A stretch of DNA of 48,994 nt from Pseudomonas sp. UBA4194 (GTDB lineage Bacteria; Pseudomonadota; Gammaproteobacteria; Pseudomonadales; Pseudomonadaceae): the NCBI RefSeq assembly GCF_002379585.1, contig NZ_DFUE01000056.1:99747-148740 (forward strand), given 5' to 3'. This document shows positions 41,511 to 48,994 of this stretch, in pieces. Every line of letters starts with the position of its first letter. Positions within the stretch are counted from its first letter, which is position 1. The position numbers were made by a program, and so were the translations under genes. A model generated the notes under the pieces. It ran no database searches. It had not been told where the DNA came from and saw only the letters and a list, made by a program, of their open reading frames with translations.

Positions 41511-41777
41511 GGTGAAGGAGGTGACCAGGTGTTCCTTGGCGGTTTTGCGCAGTGCCTTGATCAGGCGCTCATGACGCAAGGCCTCGCTCTTGCTGGGCCA
41601 GGTCTCGTAATACACCAGCGCCACTGCGGGGCTGGATTGGAAGAAACGAGCGCCCTTGCCACGTTGGTGTTGGGCAAAGCGGCGGTGCGGATCATCGCTG
41701 ATGCCACAATAGAGCGAACCATTGGCGGCACGGACCAAGTACACATACCAGGGTTTGCTTGCGCTGGAGTCGCTCAC
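41505..41777 (-). CDS. GIY-YIG nuclease-like protein (YhbQ type)
   Basis: The 90-residue protein has a GIY-YIG domain: WYVYLVRAANGSLYCGISDD corresponds to the GIY and YIG strands, followed by PHRRFAQHQRGKGARF with the conserved Arg and helix, and WPSKSEALRHERLIKALRK with the metal-site Glu. UvrC-like nicking is possible, but YhbQ proteins have no proven role. The start is a GTG at 41777. The TAG stop (41505-41507) and the final FTP codons lie at the edge of a REP. Confidence 0.88.
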   Translation of the reverse strand: MSDSSASKPWYVYLVRAANGSLYCGISDDPHRRFAQHQRGKGARFFQSSPAVALVYYETWPSKSEALRHERLIKALRKTAKEHLVTSFTP

Positions 41778-41825
41778 GGCATCGTACGAAGTAGAAAGAC
41801 AGCCGCAATGTTATCACCGCCACGG

Positions 41826-41945
41826 CTAGCCTGCGGCATCGCGACCGGCCTGGAAACGGCGCAGGTTACTCAACGCCTGGGCGCGGATCTCGCCCTGCAC
41901 CATGGGCGTCCATCCCAGCAGCACGCCGTTGATACCCCACGCCAA
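41826..41945 (-). CDS. Possible small protein (39 aa) or remnant of a gene end
   Basis: A frame between the MFS and GIY-YIG genes reads LAWGINGVLLGWTPMVQGEI then RAQALSNLRRFQAGRDAAG, with GC-rich third positions (GGC GTG CTG CTG, CAG GGC GAG ATC CGC). It would need a TTG start at 41945 after AGGCGG, so it may instead be the tail of a decayed gene. No family is recognised. It has a hydrophobic first half and basic second half, as in small membrane-associated proteins. Confidence 0.3.
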   Translation of the reverse strand: MAWGINGVLLGWTPMVQGEIRAQALSNLRRFQAGRDAAG

Positions 41946-41970
41946 ACTTATAGACCGCCTGAATGACAAC

Positions 41971-43194
41971 TCAATCTACCGCTGTAGCGGTAGCGCGAAC
42001 ATGCAACGCTCTGCCGGCGCCCATCCCTGCAGCAGTGGCGGTGATACCGATGAACGCGAACACCCACCCGACAGCCTCCCAGCCGCCGGTCATGTCATGC
42101 ACCAAGCCCACCGCAAACGGTCCCATCGAGGCGATGGTGTAACCGAAGCCTTGAGCCATGCTCGACAGGTTTGCCGCCACGTGAGCATCCCTGGAGCGCA
42201 GCACAATCAAGGTCAGCGCCACGGCAAACACCCCGCCCTGCCCCACGCCCAGAACCGCCGCCCAACCCCAGGCCCCGCTCATGGGCGCGTACAGCAACCC
42301 GAACAGGCCGGCCAGGCTCAGGGCCATCACGATCAATATGGCGAGCCGCTGATCTTTGCCACGGGTGGCCAGCCACGGCACGGTCAGCGCGCTGGGCAGC
42401 TGCACGATGATGGAGAACGACATCAACAGCCCCGCTTGCGCTGGCGACAATCCACGGCCGATCAAGATCGACGGCAGCCAGCCAAACACGATATACGCCA
42501 GCGACGACTGCAAGCCCATGAACAAGGTCACCTGCCACGCCAAGGGGTCACGCAGCAGCCCGGTGACCCGATAGCGAGTGCGCTGAACGCCATGCTTGCT
42601 GCGCGTCTGGGGCATCCAGAACAGAGCCGCCAGCAGTGCAGGTACCAGCCAGAAGCCCAGGCCGATGCGCCAGCTATCGTCGAAATACTGCGCCAACGGC
42701 ACGCTGGAACCTGCCGCCAAGGCCGCGCCCAGGCACAGCGCCATGGTGTAGACGCCGGTCATGGCACCGGCATGGCCGGCAAAATCACGCTTGACGATGC
42801 CTGGCAGCAACACGCCGATGATACCGATGCTGGCCCCGGCCACCAGGCTGCCCATGAACATGCCCCAAGTGCCCAGTTGGCTGCGCAGGGTGATACCGGC
42901 CGCCAGCACGATCAGCACACCCAGCACCACGCGCTCGGCATCGAAGCGCCGCGCCAGAATCGGCGCCAACGGTGCGAACAGGCCCAGGCACAGCACGGGC
43001 AGAGTGGTCAGCAAGCCCGCAGTGGAGCCGCTCAGCCCCAGACTGGCCGAGACCTGGCCCAAGAGAGGCGCCATGCTCGACAGGGCCGGACGCAGGTTCA
43101 GGGCCACCAGCACCAGGCCGAGGATCAATAACCAGGGTTTGTGCAGCGCCGGCGCGGCGCTGGCTTGCGATTCGGTACAGCTGGCAGTTGTCAT
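41971..43194 (-). CDS. CynX/NimT-family MFS transporter
   Basis: The 407-residue protein has about 12 membrane segments (for example LLILGLVLVALNLRPALSSM and WGWAAVLGVGQGGVFAVALT). The NLRPALSS block and the SSMAQGFGYTIASMGPF region match the CynX/NimT group (cyanate and nitroimidazole efflux-type). Substrate cannot be inferred. A short GGA lies seven bases before ATG 43194. The gene is divergent from nothing and simply follows the aap terminator on the same strand. Confidence 0.87.
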   Translation of the reverse strand: MTTASCTESQASAAPALHKPWLLILGLVLVALNLRPALSSMAPLLGQVSASLGLSGSTAGLLTTLPVLCLGLFAPLAPILARRFDAERVVLGVLIVLAAGITLRSQLGTWGMFMGSLVAGASIGIIGVLLPGIVKRDFAGHAGAMTGVYTMALCLGAALAAGSSVPLAQYFDDSWRIGLGFWLVPALLAALFWMPQTRSKHGVQRTRYRVTGLLRDPLAWQVTLFMGLQSSLAYIVFGWLPSILIGRGLSPAQAGLLMSFSIIVQLPSALTVPWLATRGKDQRLAILIVMALSLAGLFGLLYAPMSGAWGWAAVLGVGQGGVFAVALTLIVLRSRDAHVAANLSSMAQGFGYTIASMGPFAVGLVHDMTGGWEAVGWVFAFIGITATAAGMGAGRALHVRATATAVD

Positions 43195-43378
43195 AAAGAA
43201 TCCAGAAACAGGAAGGCGGACCATTGCCATGACGCGGGGGTCTGGAGGTCTCTTGGGTACGGCTTTGAAGGGGCAAGGTTAGGGGGTATTGCTAGCAATG
43301 GCAAATCGGCGGGATTGATGGTGGGCCGCGCCAAGGCCGTGTGGGGTGAAGAGTCCGCGACTCGAATGAACCACAGCA

Positions 43379-43407
43379 AAAAAAAACCCGGACCAAAGCC
43401 CGGGTTT
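43379..43407 (-). terminator. Terminator of the aapJQMP operon
   Basis: On the minus strand an AAACCCGG/CCGGGTTT stem is followed by a run of T (A residues at 43379-43386 on the plus strand), about 20 bases after the aapP stop. Confidence 0.88.
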
Positions 43408-43428
43408 CTCTTCAACACGCAACCACAA

Positions 43429-44193
43429 TCAATGCAGGATCTGGCTCAGGAACATTCTGGTCCGATCACTTTGCGGATTGTCGAAGAAGTCGTTCGGCGC
43501 GGCCTGCTCGACGATCTCGCCTTTGTCCATGAAGATCACCCGGTTCGCCACAGTCCGCGCAAAGCCCATTTCGTGGGTCACGCAGAGCATGGTCATGCCG
43601 TCTTCGGCCAGGCCGATCATGGTGTCGAGCACTTCCTTCACCATTTCCGGGTCAAGCGCCGACGTCGGTTCGTCGAACAGCATGATCTTGGGCTTCATGC
43701 ACAACGCACGTGCGATGGCCACACGCTGCTGCTGTCCGCCGGACAACTGGCCGGGAAACTTGTGCGCCTGCTCTGGAATGCGTACGCGTTCCAGGTAGTG
43801 CATGGCGATTTCCTCGGCCTGGCGCTTGGGCATCTTGCGGACCCACATCGGCGCCAGGGTGCAGTTCTGCAGAATGGTCAGATGAGGGAACAGGTTGAAG
43901 TGCTGGAACACCATGCCCACTTCGCGGCGCACCGTCTCGATCTGTTTCAGATCGTTGGTCAGTTCGACGCCATCGACAATGATGGTGCCCTTCTGGTGCT
44001 CTTCCAACCGGTTCAGGCAGCGAATGGTCGTGGACTTGCCCGAACCCGAAGGCCCGCACAACACGATACGCTCGCCCTGGGTCACGTTCAGGTTGATGTC
44101 CTTGAGCACGTGGAACTGGCCGTACCATTTGTTCACGCCCTGCATCTGGATGATACCGGGAGCGCCCGCGGGCTTCTTGATCGCTTCACTCAT
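43429..44193 (-). CDS. aapP: Polar amino-acid ABC transporter ATPase
   Basis: The 254-residue ATPase powers import of L-amino acids. Walker A is GPSGSGKSTTIRCL, the signature is LSGGQQQRVAIARAL, and Walker B is IMLFDEPTSALDPE, followed by the TMLCVTHEMGFAR switch His. It closes the four-gene aap operon after aapM, 10 bases away, with GGAG before its ATG. Sequence fits the AapP/BztD group for broad L-amino-acid uptake. Confidence 0.95.
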   Translation of the reverse strand: MSEAIKKPAGAPGIIQMQGVNKWYGQFHVLKDINLNVTQGERIVLCGPSGSGKSTTIRCLNRLEEHQKGTIIVDGVELTNDLKQIETVRREVGMVFQHFNLFPHLTILQNCTLAPMWVRKMPKRQAEEIAMHYLERVRIPEQAHKFPGQLSGGQQQRVAIARALCMKPKIMLFDEPTSALDPEMVKEVLDTMIGLAEDGMTMLCVTHEMGFARTVANRVIFMDKGEIVEQAAPNDFFDNPQSDRTRMFLSQILH

Positions 44194-44203
44194 GATTAAG
44201 CTC

Positions 44204-45301
44204 CTAACGCTTGTGGCCAGTGTCCAGCTTGCGCTCCAGATGCATGGAGTAGCGGGACATACCGAAACAGAAGATCCAGAACACCAGGGCCGCGAATACG
44301 TAGCCCTCGGTTGCCATGCCCAGCCAGGCCGGGTCGGCCGCTGCCTGCTTGACGCTGTTGAGCAGGTCGAACAGGCCGATGATGATCACCAGGCTGGTGT
44401 CCTTGAACAGTGCGATGAACGTGTTGACGATACCGGGAATCACCATCTTCAGGGCTTGCGGCAGAATCACCAGGCCCATGCTGCGCCAGTAGCCCAGCGC
44501 CATGGCGGATGCCGCTTCGTACTGGCCCTTGGGGATGGCCTGCATGCCGCCGCGAACCACTTCGGCCACATAGGCCGACTGGAACAGGATCACGCCGATC
44601 AGGGCGCGCAGCAGCTTGTCGAAGTTCATGCCTTCAGGGAGGAACAACGGCAGCATCACCGAAGACATGAACAACACGGTGATCAACGGCACGCCGCGCC
44701 AGAACTCGATGAAGGTTACACAGACCACCTTCACCGCCGGCATTTTCGAGCGCCGCCCCAACGCCAGCAGAATCCCCAGCGGCAACGCGCCGGCGATACC
44801 GACGGTGGCGATCACCAGGGTCAGCATCAGGCCGCCCCATTGGCTGGTCGCCACGTTTTCCATGCCGAACGCGCCGCCATGCAGCAGGAAGTAGGCAATG
44901 ATCGGGTACAGCACCAGGAAGCCGATGCCGTACATGGCCTTGCGCGGGAACCTGGAGATGAACAGCGGCGCTACGCCAAGAATCGCCAGCCACACGGTCA
45001 GGTCCACGCGCCAGCGCAGTTCCGGCGGGTAGTAGCCGTACATGAACTGGCCGAAACGCTGCTGGATGAACACCCAGCATGCGCCTTCCTTGGTGCAGTC
45101 GGCGCGGGTGGTGCCGACCCAGTTGGCGTCGAAGATCGACCAACTGAGCAGCGGCGGCACGATCAACCAGATCAGGTACAGCGCCAACAGCGTCAGCAGC
45201 GTGTTCATCCAGCTGGAGAACAGGTTCTGCCGCATCCACGCCACCGGCCCGAACACTTTGCTCGGTGGTGGCTGGTCAGGTTTGAAAATATGGGTACTCA
45301 T
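44204..45301 (-). CDS. aapM: Amino-acid ABC transporter permease AapM
   Basis: A 365-residue inner-membrane permease. It has long N-terminal segments (MSTHIFKPDQ, membrane helices near 25-55 and 100-150) and the HisM-type permease domain from about 160. The EAA loop that docks the ATPase is seen in GQYEAASAMALGYWRSMGLV. It pairs with AapQ to form the channel and lies 10 bases after it. Confidence 0.93.
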   Translation of the reverse strand: MSTHIFKPDQPPPSKVFGPVAWMRQNLFSSWMNTLLTLLALYLIWLIVPPLLSWSIFDANWVGTTRADCTKEGACWVFIQQRFGQFMYGYYPPELRWRVDLTVWLAILGVAPLFISRFPRKAMYGIGFLVLYPIIAYFLLHGGAFGMENVATSQWGGLMLTLVIATVGIAGALPLGILLALGRRSKMPAVKVVCVTFIEFWRGVPLITVLFMSSVMLPLFLPEGMNFDKLLRALIGVILFQSAYVAEVVRGGMQAIPKGQYEAASAMALGYWRSMGLVILPQALKMVIPGIVNTFIALFKDTSLVIIIGLFDLLNSVKQAAADPAWLGMATEGYVFAALVFWIFCFGMSRYSMHLERKLDTGHKR

Positions 45302-45311
45302 GCGCTCATCC

Positions 45312-46493
45312 TCACCGTTCGATCAGCGCAATGCGCTTGTTGTACCAGTTCATCAGCAGGGAAATGCTGATACTGATCGCCAGGTACACACTCATGGTGA
45401 TGGCGATGACTTCGATGGCCTGACCGGTCTGGTTCAGCACGGTACCGGCGAACAGCGAAACCATCTCCGGGTAACCGATACCGGCCGCCAGCGAGGAGTT
45501 CTTCGCCAGGTTCAGGTATTGGCTGGTCAGTGGCGGGATGATCACGCGCAGGGCTTGCGGGATGATCACCTTGCGCAGGGTCGGACCATTGCGCAGACCC
45601 AGCGAATGAGCCGCTTCGGTCTGGCCATGGCTGACCGACTTGATGCCCGAACGCACGATCTCGGCGATGAACGCCGCGGTGTACACCGTCAGTGCCAGGG
45701 TCAACGCCAGCAGCTCGGGGATCAACACCCAGCCACCGACGAAGTTGAAACCTTTGAGCTCAGGTTTCTCCCAGTGCACGGGAGCACCGAAGATCAGCGA
45801 GCACAGCGCCGGCACCAGGATCATGATCGCCAGACCGGCCCAGAACTTGTGGAACGGCTCGCCGGTGGCTTCGAAGCGCTTGGTCGCCCACTTGGACATC
45901 ACCACGGTGGCTGCAATGGCCACGATGACGCTGATCACGAACGGCCAGAAACCCGGTGCCGTCAGTGCGGCCGGCATGTTCAGGCCACGACTGCTGACGT
46001 AGAAGCTGTCCATGAAACCGTGCGCGGCACGCGGGCCAGGCAGGGTCAGAAAGACCGCGAAATACCAGAACAGGATTTGCAGCAACGGCGGAATGTTGCG
46101 GAACACCTCGATGTAGACCGTGGCCAGCTTGTTGACCATGAAGTTCGGCGACAGCCTGGCCACGCCGATGATGAAGCCGAGCAAGGTAGCCAGCACGATG
46201 CCGATGAAGGACACCAGCAAGGTATTGAGCAGGCCGATCAGGAACACGCGGGCATAGCTGTCCGCTTCGGTGTAGTCGATCAGGTGTTGGGCAATGCCGA
46301 AGCCGGCACTGCGCTCGAGGAAATCGAAGCCGGAGGTGATACCCCGGTGTTGCAGGTTGGTTTGCGTATTGTGAAACAGAAACCAGCCCATACCGACCAC
46401 CGCCACAATGGTGATGATCTGGAAAAGCCACGCACGCACACGTGGATCGCTCAGGGAAAGCCCTTGCTTGGGTGCGCCGATTTGATTTTGCAT
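45312..46493 (-). CDS. aapQ: Amino-acid ABC transporter permease AapQ
   Basis: The 393-residue partner permease starts MQNQIGAPKQGLSLSDPRVR, has about eight membrane segments, and shows the EAA loop in GQTEAAHSLGLRNGPTLRKV. A long periplasmic insertion between the first helix and the permease domain is typical of the AapQ/BztB group. A GGGG sequence lies seven bases before ATG 46493. A strong hairpin separates it from aapJ. Confidence 0.93.
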   Translation of the reverse strand: MQNQIGAPKQGLSLSDPRVRAWLFQIITIVAVVGMGWFLFHNTQTNLQHRGITSGFDFLERSAGFGIAQHLIDYTEADSYARVFLIGLLNTLLVSFIGIVLATLLGFIIGVARLSPNFMVNKLATVYIEVFRNIPPLLQILFWYFAVFLTLPGPRAAHGFMDSFYVSSRGLNMPAALTAPGFWPFVISVIVAIAATVVMSKWATKRFEATGEPFHKFWAGLAIMILVPALCSLIFGAPVHWEKPELKGFNFVGGWVLIPELLALTLALTVYTAAFIAEIVRSGIKSVSHGQTEAAHSLGLRNGPTLRKVIIPQALRVIIPPLTSQYLNLAKNSSLAAGIGYPEMVSLFAGTVLNQTGQAIEVIAITMSVYLAISISISLLMNWYNKRIALIER

Positions 46494-46520
46494 GGAAAGC
46501 CCCAGGAGAGATGGAGAACA

Positions 46521-46549
46521 GCGCCTGACAGCGAAAAGCTGTCAGGCGC
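46521..46549 (-). promoter_or_regulatory. Strong stem-loop between aapJ and aapQ
   Basis: GCGCCTGACAGC and its exact complement form a 12-bp stem around a five-base loop. There is no T-tract, and it lies between the binding-protein gene and the permeases, where such structures usually protect the upstream mRNA and lower downstream expression. Confidence 0.75.
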
Positions 46550-46557
46550 CGGGCCGA

Positions 46558-47586
46558 TCAGCGCACCGGAGGTGCGTACTGGATACCGCCGTTGTTCCAC
46601 AGAGCGTTCTGACCACGATCGATTTTCAGCGGGGTGTTGGCACCCAGGTTACGTTCGAACATTTCGCCGTAGTTACCCACTTGCTTGACGATCTGTACCA
46701 CCCAATCCTTGCGCAGTTTCAGGTCCTTGCCGTATTCGCCGTCAGCGCCCAGCAGACGAGCGACGTCCGGGTTCTTGGTCGACTTGGCTTCGGCTTCGAC
46801 GTTCTTGGAGGTCACGCCTGCTTCTTCAGCGTTCAGCTGAGCGAACAGGGTCCACTTGACGATGGCCAGCCAGTCTTCATCACCGCGGCGTACCACTGGG
46901 CCCAGAGGCTCCTTGGAGATGGTTTCCGGCAGTACCACGTAGTCGTTCGGCGCGGCCAGCTTGCTGCGCTGTGCGAACAGCTGCGACTTGTCGGAGGTCA
47001 GCACGTCGCAACGACCGCCTTCCAGCGACTTGGCGCTTTCGTCGGAGGTGTCGAAGGTGATCGGGGTGTACTTCAGACCGTTGCCACGGAAGTAGTCGGA
47101 CACGTTCAGTTCGGTGGTGGTACCGGCCTGGATGCAGATGGTCGCGCCATCCAGTTCCTTGGCACTCTTCACGCCCAGCTTGTTGTTCACCAGGAAGCCG
47201 ATACCGTCGTAGTAGGTCACGCCGGCGAAGACCATGCCCATGCCCGCGTCGCGGGAGCTGGTCCAGGTGGTGTTACGCGACAGGATGTCGATTTCGCCGG
47301 ATTGCAGGGCGGTGAAGCGCTCCTTGGCGTTCAGCTGGCTGAACTTGACCTTGGTGGCGTCGCCGAACACGGCAGCAGCTACGGCGCGGCAGACGTCGGC
47401 GTCGATACCGACGATCTTGCCCGAAGCATCAGGAACGGAGAAACCTGGCAGGCCGTCGGAGACGCCGCACTGTACGAAACCTTTCTTCTGGATGGCGTCC
47501 AGAGTGGCACCCGCCTGAGCGAAGCTGCTCACGCCCAGGACGGTCGCAGCGGTCAGTACAGCCAGGGTGGATTTCAACATCTTCAT
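46558..47586 (-). CDS. aapJ: Amino-acid ABC transporter periplasmic binding protein
   Basis: The 342-residue protein has a signal peptide MKMLKSTLAVLTAATVLGVS ending SFAQA, and the solute-binding fold with KGFVQCGVSDGLPGFSVPDA and DVCRAVAAAVFGD, DILSRNTTWTSSRDAGMGM. It belongs to the AapJ/BztA group for general L-amino acids. GGAGG lies six bases before ATG 47586. It begins the aapJQMP operon. Confidence 0.95.
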   Translation of the reverse strand: MKMLKSTLAVLTAATVLGVSSFAQAGATLDAIQKKGFVQCGVSDGLPGFSVPDASGKIVGIDADVCRAVAAAVFGDATKVKFSQLNAKERFTALQSGEIDILSRNTTWTSSRDAGMGMVFAGVTYYDGIGFLVNNKLGVKSAKELDGATICIQAGTTTELNVSDYFRGNGLKYTPITFDTSDESAKSLEGGRCDVLTSDKSQLFAQRSKLAAPNDYVVLPETISKEPLGPVVRRGDEDWLAIVKWTLFAQLNAEEAGVTSKNVEAEAKSTKNPDVARLLGADGEYGKDLKLRKDWVVQIVKQVGNYGEMFERNLGANTPLKIDRGQNALWNNGGIQYAPPVR

Positions 47587-48055
47587 TCAAAACCTCCAGT
47601 TGCTCTTGTTGTGTCCGAGCTTGAAATGCTCCGCACCCTTTTGAGGCAGTGTCGACCCGTGCTGGCTTTTTTTTGGGTCAAGCAGCGTTGCAAACCAAGT
47701 GATGAATCCAGTCGACCTGATGACCGACCAGGTGTTAAAACTTGTCGCCTGCCGCCCGCTGGAACCAATCGCACCCAGCGCAACGGGCGTGATGTGTTCG
47801 ACGTTCGGTAGACTTACTGCAGGACTGTTGTCCGCTCTGCCGCACCCGCCAACCCCATTACAGTGTTACCGGTGCAGAGCGTGCCTTCATTACGCCAGTT
47901 ACATAGCAAAGCCCGTACCACAGTGGCTCGCAGAAGCGTTTCAGTGCACGTCAATAGAAAAACTTGTAGCCTTGCGACATCTTCTTCACAGATCGCACCA
48001 GCGCGCCCCTTTGCAATGCACTTATAAAGAGCGGGCGCCCCACAACGGAGCAACC
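47587..48055. promoter_or_regulatory. 469-base divergent region of aapJ and the carboxylesterase gene
   Basis: No gene is supported here. A run of eight T residues at 47669-47676 and AT-rich patches are present, but I could not assign a confident sigma-70 or sigma-54 promoter. GG and GC dinucleotides near 47690 on the minus strand are spaced by 11 rather than the 10 bases of a sigma-54 site. Confidence 0.4.
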
Positions 48056-48712
48056 ATGACCGATCCCCTCGTGATTCACCCCCCCAAGACCGCCGATGCC
48101 TGCGTTATCTGGCTGCATGGCCTGGGTGCCGACCGCTACGACTTCCTGCCCGTGGCCGAGGCGCTGCAGCAGCGCCTGCAGAGCACGCGCTTCGTCTTGC
48201 CTCAGGCGCCGACCCGGGCGGTGACCATCAATGGCGGCTACGAAATGCCGAGCTGGTACAACATCATCGCCCTGAACCCGGCCCGGGCAATCGACCAGGG
48301 CCAGCTGGAAGGCTCGGCGCAGATGCTGTGTGATCTGATCGAGGCGCAGCAGGCCGACGGGATTGCGCCGGAGCGCATTTTCATTGCCGGTTTCTCGCAA
48401 GGCGGTGCGGTGGCCTACCACACCGCCTACATCAAGTGGCAAGGCCCGCTGGGCGGGGTGCTGGCGCTGTCCACCTACGCGCCCACCTTCGGTGACGAGA
48501 TCGAGCTGCTGGCCAGCCAGCAACGTATCCCGGCCTTGTGCCTGCATGGTCAGAACGATGAGGTGGTGATCAATGCCATGGGTCGCAGCGCCTATGAGCA
48601 TCTCAAAGCGTGGGGCGTGGATGTAGCGTGGCGGGAATACCCCATGGGTCACCAAGTGTTACCGCAGGAGATCGGGGATATCGGAGATTGGTTGGCGCAG
48701 CGGTTGCAATAA
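48056..48712 (+). CDS. Carboxylesterase (PA3859-like alpha/beta hydrolase)
   Basis: The 218-residue hydrolase carries the oxyanion VIWLHGLGADRYDFLP, the nucleophile motif GFSQGGAVAY (Ser114), and the acid and base regions CLHGQNDEVV and PMGHQVLPQE. It is like the crystallised carboxylesterase PA3859 and lysophospholipase-type enzymes. The preferred ester is unknown. It is cytosolic, without a signal peptide. GGAG lies five bases before ATG 48056. It diverges from aapJ and precedes rhlB. Confidence 0.92.
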   Translation: MTDPLVIHPPKTADACVIWLHGLGADRYDFLPVAEALQQRLQSTRFVLPQAPTRAVTINGGYEMPSWYNIIALNPARAIDQGQLEGSAQMLCDLIEAQQADGIAPERIFIAGFSQGGAVAYHTAYIKWQGPLGGVLALSTYAPTFGDEIELLASQQRIPALCLHGQNDEVVINAMGRSAYEHLKAWGVDVAWREYPMGHQVLPQEIGDIGDWLAQRLQ

Positions 48713-48809
48713 ACGGCCCGGGATTCGCCAATCCACACTTCTACCTTCGCGCCCGATTCTTGCATTACACTGCCGGGCGTACATTCCTTAACCAATCGAT
48801 GAGAAGACC

Positions 48810-48994
48810 GTGCTCAAAGCACTCAAGAAGATGTTCGGCAAAAGCGAGGCTGAGCCGCTCGCAGTCGACAGCGGCGCCTCGCGCGCTCTGCCCGTCGGCA
48901 CCGGCGCGGTTGTGCCTCCGGCGGTTGGCGCAGCCTCCTCCTCCGGCGACCTCAACGCAGCACCCGCGCCCGCGCCCGGGCCTCCCGCTGCGGC
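48810..48994 (+). CDS. rhlB: ATP-dependent RNA helicase RhlB, N-terminal part (cut by window)
   Basis: The GTG start at 48810 gives MLKALKKMFGKSEAEPLAV, the N-terminus of Pseudomonas RhlB, followed by an Ala/Pro-rich linker before the helicase core outside the window. RhlB is the DEAD-box helicase of the RNA degradosome. GAGAAG lies just before the start. About 61 codons are visible. The identification rests on the N-terminal motif and on the position next to the carboxylesterase gene. Confidence 0.8.
   Translation, partial: MLKALKKMFGKSEAEPLAVDSGASRALPVGTGAVVPPAVGAASSSGDLNAAPAPAPGPPAA

Noticed and set aside
43895..45370. Plus-strand frame opposite aapP and aapM
   Set aside because: The minus-strand ABC transporter motifs are unambiguous; the plus-strand peptide has no recognisable domain and is Gln/His-rich.
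47670..47720. Sigma-54 promoter for aapJ
   Set aside because: GG and GC are spaced by 11 bases rather than 10 and the flanking bases match the consensus poorly.

Overview
The window is a chromosomal segment from a Pseudomonas, most like the P. putida/P. fluorescens side of the genus. Coding density and GC content are high. Gene order follows the Pseudomonas core genome, and the spacers carry Pseudomonas-type REP palindromes. No prophage, transposase, CRISPR array or rRNA operon was seen. From memory of PAO1 and KT2440, three conserved blocks are joined here: acyltransferase/mqo through ychF, the speC-piu iron block, and the hupN-yejK to aap-rhlB block.

1-9.5 kb: end of a DNA-protein crosslink (SRAP) gene, two tiny genes (DUF2007, CPXCG), a glycerolipid acyltransferase, small unknowns, a YajG-like lipoprotein, then mqo (malate:quinone oxidoreductase) behind an unusually long structured leader. 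Next come two conserved unknowns and purine/pyrimidine salvage (hpt, upp, uraA). 9.5-16.5 kb: hemH and a TIGR01777 epimerase-like gene diverge from a probable light-response cluster. That cluster holds a bacterial renalase-type flavoprotein, a Trp-rich protein, RudS (tRNA 4-thiouridine desulfidase), a class II LitR-like MerR regulator and CPD photolyase. It carries one perfect and one near-perfect TGTACA-N12-TGTACA operator.

16.5-29 kb: pagL, murI, and the moeB-prmC-prfA-hemA operon on the minus strand. On the plus strand are a TPR lipoprotein, lolB, ispE, tRNA-Gln, prs, rplY, pth and ychF. The 3' third of ispE shows a clear drop in GC3 and contains a consensus-like promoter that could serve tRNA-Gln and prs. 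29-38.4 kb: an oxaloacetate decarboxylase-type enzyme, speC behind a 349-base leader containing an intrinsic terminator, and the Fur-regulated piuC/Sel1, piuA and piuB genes for catechol-type iron-siderophore use.

38.4-49 kb: nucleoid proteins HupN and YejK, a REP-rich stretch with a 56-bp tandem array, a glutathione S-transferase, a GIY-YIG protein whose stop codon lies in a REP, a CynX-type MFS transporter, the aapJQMP amino-acid ABC operon, a carboxylesterase, and the start of rhlB. The best candidates for something undescribed are the mqo leader with mutually exclusive helices, the speC leader terminator, the possible extension of the light regulon to hemH, and the ispE-embedded control region.
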